A stretch of DNA of 64,000 nucleotides from Pomphorhynchus laevis (Eukaryota > Acanthocephala > Palaeacanthocephala > Echinorhynchida > Pomphorhynchidae), in NCBI GenBank assembly GCA_012934845.2, contig WNNJ02000876.1, positions 124,001-188,000 of the forward strand, written 5' to 3'. Position numbers and translations under genes: made by a program. The notes under the pieces are model-generated. The model worked only from the letters and a program-made list of their open reading frames with translations. It was not told the origin of the DNA and made no database searches. This document shows positions 38,101 through 47,100 of the stretch, piece by piece. Positions within the stretch are counted from its first letter, which is position 1. The number at the start of each line of letters is the position of its first letter.

Positions 38101-41100
38101 TTTTGTTCGATGAATTGTAAAGTTGAGAATAGTTTGTGTTATTGGTGGGCTGTGTCGTGGATGCCGAAGGTGGTAAAGAATTCATTAAGATGTTCTCTGG
38201 AGACGCACAACAGTTTAGAAATTCTGTATAGGCATCCTGGCTGGTTAGTTGTTGTCGTTGTGTTTGTTGATGTGAAGATGCTTGTGAGTTACTTGCGGAT
38301 AGACAGGACTGCAGGTATTCCTTTTCACTTTGGGATGTTTGCTGAAATTCATTTTCTGTAAAGCTCATATCGCTCGTAGGTTCGTTCATTACACTGCTCT
38401 CATTACTCGAAGCCATGATTGAACCGTTACTGCATTGATCGTTGTCACAAGGAGATTCGCGCATATACTGATTTAGTAATATATCATCACTTGCTCCGTT
38501 GCTATGCATAATCGCACCATGTACGAGACTTGGATTCTCAACCATGCTAATATATTGCTGACGCATAATTTGTTGTCGAAGGGCACGAGATCGGCGATAT
38601 AACGGTCCAAATTTATTGCGACCACCACGCACGCGATTTTCACGAACGGCTACAATCGAAACAAGATTTTTTCACTTGACAGTTATTTTACTTTTTATGC
38701 TAAAAAGCGTTTATTAATTTCAAGTATTAAAACAGATAATCACATCGTATGCAATGCTAAAATGTGTTCAGTGAAGTATTCAGCATGTAAGAAATACATT
38801 CTCGACTTAAAAGTACCGATGGTTATTAAAATGGTACTAATGTAGCGGACATGAACTCAATAAATATAATAATAAATATAAAAATAAATAATATAAATAA
38901 ATAGAATAAATATAAAAATAAATAAAATAAATAAATATAATAAAAAAATATAATAAATATAAAATAAATATAAAATAATATAAATATAAATATCTCATAA
39001 TAAAAGTATTATAATTGTAATCGATCATTGAACATTGAATTGTCCATGTCATCAATCTTGTATGTTCGATTCCAAAACATGGACGATGAACCTATTAATC
39101 TGAATTGCTAGCAGCATAATGCTGCTACCAATTTGTAAATGATATAAGTCATTCTAAACGCACATCACTACCTTCATATGTTGCGTTTACATTTAAGTCA
39201 TTATAGTTAACTAATTTCATTAGTGGAACTAAACTCTATTCCAACTTTATTCATTTTATCTCTCATTTAAAAAAAGGAAATTTAATATCTTTCATTTAAA
39301 AAGGATGTAAGCAATACGCTCACTAATCGGAGATCATGAATTATAGCTATACTCGTATTTCAACATGATAAGCGTCAAATTATATTTTATTCCTTTGAAT
39401 GTTTGTGAACATTTTATTTTAGAGATACTCTAATATCACTTGCAATATGCACGTTTTTATCATGCCTAACTGTAAATTATTGAAATACAGCAAAGATGGA
39501 AGAATTTCTCAATCGCCGAAAATATTCAATCAAAAAATAAACTTGTATTCAATGTCTCATTGAATCATTTAAATCTTTATTACACGACACATATTATATT
39601 TCACATTATTTCACTTAAACTTCCTGACGCAAGTTTATAATTAAATTTAATTATAATTATATTAAATTTAATTACAATTATATTTAATTTTTATTTTAAA
39701 TTACAATTATATTCAAATTTAATTATACAAATTAAACATAAAATATCGATAAGTAGTGTTTATAATTGAATATACTTTGCTTGTGATTTTCGATTATATA
39801 AACATTCAATCACCATATATTTGGTAAAATAACGATAAGTTTATATAAAGAAAAAAGTCTGTACAAATAAAAAAATAAATTTACGAAATTGTATAAAATT
39901 AATTTACAATATAAATTATTGGCTTATAATTTATTCATTAATTATTAATTATTAATTATTTTCAGTAAAATAATAGTTATTGTGATTCTTTCACTTCCGT
40001 AGGATGCTTGAAAGGTGTAACTTACAAATCCATCTAAGGATTTGTTGGTAAAAGATTTCCTTTATTTTTAAAATTGAATATATATCAACACATTGAATAT
40101 AGTTTTTTGCCTTACAATAAATATATTTATATAATATATAATAATATATAATATAATAAATTATATATTATTTATATAATATATAATAAATATATATTTT
40201 TTATATTTACAATAAATTATTGTAAATAAATTATTTGAATCAATTGGTTATTTATTTACAATAAATATATAATAATTCACTTTCACATATCAAAATACGT
40301 ATTAGCTAGTAGTCGAAACAAAAAATGATAATTAAAAATGATTTTAATGAATATATTCGCTTTTAAGAAGGAATCTATAATGCAAAATATTCCTTATTAA
40401 TAAATGGATGTGTATTTAAGTTAGCTTACTATTTTACGAAAATAATAAATAGTAAATTTTTCTGCCTCATTAGTTAGGTTTTTGATTTTAATCTATGAAT
40501 TAATGACTACCGATACATGTATCTTAATTTGCAAATATTTTGCTATTATTTCTTTGGCATTTTTTATGTTATTTCTTATGTTATATTTCTTATGTTATTT
40601 CTTAATTATCGCATTTCTTATCACCTTCCAATAAAGCAAGCAATTTGTATATTTTTAAGATTAATAATTTGTGAAATTTAATAATTTATGAAAATTGATA
40701 TTTTCAATTGTTTTATTAAAATATCTTTTAAACCTAAATTATTTTCTCCATCTAAAGTTTCAAAGATAAATATGTATCATAAAATAGAGTACTAAGAGAT
40801 AACAATATAACATTCAATAATCAAAAATAAAAGCAGCTTGCTTTAAATCAATTCACCCGGTGCATTGAAATAACCAACAGAATACTTCAAATTTAAAATT
40901 GCAGTTTACATTAATGCAATGCAAACGACCGTATTAGACAACAATGTGACCTTGACTGAATGTGAAAACGTGAATGATCACCACATTTTTAAGTAAATGT
41001 TTAATTAAGAATGATGACAAAAAAACTTTAAATTAATTTTATTTTAAATAGTTGATACTGATCCATTATTAATAAATAATTATTGGAGCTTGATCAATGA

Positions 41101-44100
41101 AGATGCTAACAGTAGTTAGCGAAATATCAAAAAAATTCGTCTTTCCTTTGATCCAGCTCCAATAATTATTTATTAAAATGATCTTTTACTAAAAAGTTGT
41201 TTGCTTGCATTCAAAATTTAACAAAGTGATTATATAAAGCTCACTCATTGCATCAAATTTGAATTCAGATTATACTAGATAACGTAACGATGGCAAAATA
41301 CTTCTCTTTTCGAACTTGTAACATATGATTTGTTAAATTATATACACACAAAAATAACATTAAAGAATAAGTTATTCATATAATCAATAAAATTATTATT
41401 TTATAGTGATTTTTTTAATGATATGCAATTTTCTATGACTATGAATATTACGTAAATCAATTATTTCATGTATGTGAAAGCCAAATGATATCTAAAAATA
41501 TTTATTTACAAAGTTGCATAACAAAGAATATTTATTAATAACTTACCTTCCAACTTCATTCCTACTGATAAGCATTTTCTAAACCGACAAAAAGCGCACC
41601 TTTTTCTTTGAACTTTATCGATTTCACATTCCTGTTTATCAATACATTGATATTTCTTCTTATTTTGGACAGTGCGTTTGAAGAAACCTGTCATTAAGAT
41701 TTCAGATTTAGCATGACAAATTAAATATCAAATAACAGTAAATTATTAATGATTCATGGTTTCAATATCCCAAAGATCAAATGAGTATGATAATTACATA
41801 TAAAACTGTGATTTTGTATTCAAACAATTAAAGGCTTCATGAACAAAGGCATCTACGAAATTGCATAAAATATAGTACTTAATTTACAAAAAATAAATAT
41901 TGATTAATAATTTATTCAATATGATTTTTCAACTTTTGTTATTTTCATTATAAAAAAGTTACTTTGATTCTTCCAGATTCGAAAGTGTATATTTATAGGT
42001 GTAGACTACAAATCCTCATTTTATACGGTTTTTCTTATAAAAATATCTTATTGTTGTATTTAAATAGGGCTTTTAAATGAATAACATCAAAGTAAATTTA
42101 TGGCAAATTCGAGCAAATTACATAAGAATTGAGAAAAATATGTGAAAAACATTATGTATTAATAAATGCTCGATAATTCTGAATCAGTAAATGTTTAAAA
42201 ACTTATTCGTGTCATTTAAAGATATACAGTAATGACGACAAATACACTATTTGAAAATTATTTAATTATTTAAATTATTAAAATTTAAAAATAAATTAAA
42301 TTTATTTTTGTTTAACGATTAATTTCAAATTGTAACATATTATATTTTGTAGAAATAAAGTCGTTTACAATGATTTTTCAGACAGCCAATATAATTTTAT
42401 ATTACATGGTATGAATGCTCATGCAAAAATATGTTTATTGTAAATTTGCATATGTCATCTTTACGATATAAATATATAAATTTATAGTATATGGTATTCA
42501 TGAATGTTTATGAAAAATATTTGTAAATTTAAATGTAATTTTTATGATAAATATTTTTTTTAACTTATTAATTGCCAATTATTATGTAAAATATGCTAAT
42601 TTAATGTTCATATCTATATATACACCTTCTTTATGAAAACATCAAGCAAAATTTGTGGTGATCATTAAAATTGTAAATTTAAAAGAGCAATTTAAAGAAA
42701 TACCGACAATAATAAAAATAATGTTGTATAGGGCGTTTTAACCTAGAGAAAAAGAATAAAATAAGAAATTATTTTATACAAATTTTCGACTATTACAATA
42801 TGCATTTTCAAGTGTGACTTGAAAAAGGAAAATGATGTATAGACATCCAATAATTTATTTTTAATTTAAAAATAAATTAAATTTATTTTTGTTTAACGAT
42901 TAATTTCAAATTGTAACATATTATATTTTGTAGAAAAAAAGTCGTTTACAATATTAAACTAGATGCTATTGCCATCTGCAGAGACAAACGATAGCAAAAC
43001 CTTTAGTAGAAATTATTCCAGATGTGGATTAAAAAATATATTGTAAAATATGTTTTTGTAAAATATATTGTAAAATAAGATATATTGTAAAATATGACAT
43101 TGTTGCCGGTCTTCTCTGCATCCAGTAGTGGAATGTACATGGCACTGATGAGTCAAAATAATGACGAAACGGTATAGTTTTGTCGATTCTTTCGTGGCTG
43201 CCACATCAAACAAACAGAAAAAATGCCCACGGAAATCTCTCATTTTCTCGTCAAATACAAATAAGTTGGCAGATAAATAGAGAGAGAATGCGCTGGTATT
43301 AGCCAGTGCTCTTAGCCAATGATTGTTTTGGTGAAGCGTGTAATAAATATCTAGTTTGCTAAAATTTTTTAACTCTATGTATGTTTCGACATACTCGTTC
43401 AGTCTGCCGGTTTTCCTCTGCATCCAGTAGTGGGAGGTATCTGGCACTGATGAGTCAAAATAATAACGAAACGGTATATGGTATCGTTTTGTCGATTATT
43501 TCGTGGCTGCCACATCATACAAACAGAAAAAATGCCCACGGAAATCTCTCATTTTCTCGTCAAATACAAATAAGTTGGCGGATAAATAGAGAGAGAATGC
43601 GCTGGTATTAGCCAGTGCTCTTAGCCAATGATTGTTTTGGTGAAGCGTGTAATAAATATCTAGTTTGCTAGAAATTTTCTAGCTCTATGTATGTTTTGAC
43701 ATACTCGGTCAGTCTGTCGGTTTTCCTCTGCATCCAGTAGTGGGATGTACATGGCACTGAAGAGTCAAAATAATGACGTAACGGTACCTGGTATCGTTTT
43801 GTCAATTATTTCGTGGCTGCCACATCATACAAACAGAAAATATGGCATATTTTATAAAAATATGTTAAATAATAAAATATATATCAGATTAAACATAGCA
43901 AATATTGAATGTTCACATGGTGACGTAATTCTATATTTACAAGCGAAAATTAATAAAATAGATATATTATTTGCAAAAATTAATAAAATAGATATCAGAT
44001 TAAACATATTGTGTTGCATATAAAATATGCAACACAAATATTTCTATACAAAATAAAAATACGTAAAATATTGATTAGTAAATATTAATTATTAATATTT

Positions 44101-47100
44101 TTAATACTGGTATAAAGCACTATTTCAGTATTGATTTCAGTAATTTCAGTATTATTTCTAAAAAATCAATTATTGTAAAAATGTCATATTGTAAAAATGC
44201 CATATTTAAATTTACAAGAAACTTTTTTTGCATGAGCATTCATGCATACCATATAATATAAAATATAATACATTAAGCAATAAAATTTTAATATTTACTA
44301 AAAGTAGGGGCATCTATATTTAGACAAATTAAAGATGTTCAAATAGGAGTTAATAGTAGTCCAATTATAGCTGACTTATTTTTAATCTTTATAGAATATA
44401 AATTTGTTCATAACTGTGTAACAAATAAATCTAAATTATTTAAAGATATGAAATATATGTTTCGATACATCGATGATATATATGTATTTAATTCTAATAA
44501 TTTTTATTCAATTAGTGAACAAATTTATACAGAAAGCCTTATTCTTAACAAAACTAATATTGATGATAAAGAAGGTGTATATCTAGATATGAACATTAAA
44601 TTAGCATATTTTACATAAATATTAGCAATTAATAAGTTTTGAAAAAATATTTATCGTAAAGATGACATATTAAAATTTACAAGAAACATATTTTTTTCAT
44701 GAGCATTCATACCATATAATATAAAATTATATACCATATAATAAAAAATATAATATATTAAATAATGAAATTTCAAGAATTGTCATAATATTTCATTATA
44801 TTGGCTGTCTGAAAAATCATTTAGATAATTTAATAGGTACATATTTTAAACTAGATGATTTTAATAACAAAATCAAATAGAAAATCGTAAATGTATCTTA
44901 TTAGAATAAGATACATTATATAATCAAATTTCATCCGAGGAAATACGTCATTAGCAAGCATTTGGCCCCGCTGCAATGCTTGTTGAGAAATAGGGGTTCC
45001 TATTGCTATAGAAACTGCTATAGAAATAGCAGTTCCTCCTGATGATCTCTAATCCTAATTCTGGTACATCGTATACTATAAAATCTTCTACAATAATTTA
45101 TCTTTATTTTTGATTTATATATTATTAAATAGTTATACAATCATTTATTATTTATAATTATTTAAATATTAAACAACGTTTTAAATTAATTCTCGTAATT
45201 TTTCGTTTTATAAGTCAGTATATTTCGTTGCTAATAATTTTCAATAGATCACATAATGAATAATGTAATAATTTCATTAAAAATGTAATAATTTTACTGT
45301 AATCCTGATGATGATAGCAAGAGCTATCGAAATATTTATTTATTTTTTCAAATAAAGGGAAATTATTTTCTTCTTTGTCCCAATAAAACTATTTAATTTA
45401 TAGTATAAATTACATGAGTAAATAATTTAAGTTACAATAGCCGATTTACAATACGATAGGCTGTTTTTTATGCTGTCTATACGTTTGGTCCAAATCCAGT
45501 TTTCTGTCTGCATTTTAGCAATACCAACTTTATACAAAATTAGCACTGCTGCTAAGGCAATTTTTACAATTTAGAAGGCCACTTTATAGAATTGAGAACA
45601 ACCTTGCATATAATGTTTTTTTATCGTAGGAAGCGACGTCTATCATACGCATAGCGTGTATTGTTACTAATTGTAATATAAATAGGTTACTGTGGCCTAA
45701 ATTAAAAATTCTTCAATAAAGAAGTAAAATATGTCAAATTTATAAAAACTTTAATTTCATACATTAGATTCTATTCTCCGAATACTAAATCTTCAAATCA
45801 AAATTTATTCTATTTTGAGAAAAGTTTACTGATTTACTTAACAAATAACAATAAAAATTATTTCATAAAATAATAGGTTGCAATTAGCAATCTATTAGTG
45901 CAATAATATGAGAAGGATTTATTTGACCGCTGCCGTTTTTCGACGCTGAATCATAAAAATTAAAAGAAGTAAGTGAAATTCATAGTACATGAGCATGCAA
46001 AGCAAACAAAGAAAGAAGGAAAAGTAGCTGTTTCGATTAAATCGATCATCAATAGGGACTTGATTCTTGGACTGCTTGATTCAATCGATCATCAACAGGG
46101 ACTTGATTCTTGGACTGCTTGATCAAATCGATCATCAATAAGATCATTAGATCAATAGGGTCAATAGATCATCAATTCTTAGACCGCTAAAAATTCAAAG
46201 TCGTCACATGCTTTATCGCAACATTTGCATTAGCAAACGTTTGATCGTTTGTAGAATTTTGACGTCATTTTGCAAAGGTTATCACTGCATTTTTATAAGC
46301 AGGCACGGAACAATAGAGAGAGCGACTTCCTTATTATATATTAAAAACTAGCCATTTACATTTATCGATAAGCTTAAAGTTTCAATAGAAATGTCAGGTC
46401 ATATAACATTAAGTCAAAAAGGTTTTAGCAAAATAGCCAAGTAACGACAAGTCCCATCAAAAACAAAAAAATAGACAATCTTTGTGCAGGACATTATACT
46501 TAGAATTTTGAAAATGTTTGATTCGAAATGTTTTTGAAAGAACCACCTCAAGGATAGCTGAACGCCACGATGATTGTAATGATATATAAATTTAAAATTA
46601 TTGTTATCAAGGTGAGTAAGTCAGAGCGACTGAGTTAACCCCCATAGTCAAACTTTATATCCTTCGTTTTGCTTATGTCTATTTCGCGAAAGTTCGATGC
46701 GCAGTAATTGCATTGCTATGATGTTGCTCCAATAGCTTTTACTTAAATAATTCTTTTTGTGCGGCTTGTTTGGGTTTAGAAAGATCAGTGATTAAGTAAG
46801 CCAAAAATTATGTGATCATTAAATAGTATTTTCTTAACGAGGGCTAATAATAGTAACTGCTGATCTAGATGTAATCGAATCCAAGGAGAGAAATTAGGGT
46901 TTTAGCTAGTAGTCGAAAAAATTTAAATTTCATTTTTATCGTAAGTCCAGACCCGTGGTTGATATTAACTCTTTGATCTCAGTGGAATCTTTCTCAGAAG
47001 ATAATAGACCACTACCAATAATGTTCGAGAAACTTTCCAGTTCCTTGCTGCAGTTTTAAAGGAGTCACAAAGGTCGCAAGTAAGGTGATATGTAGTTTTA

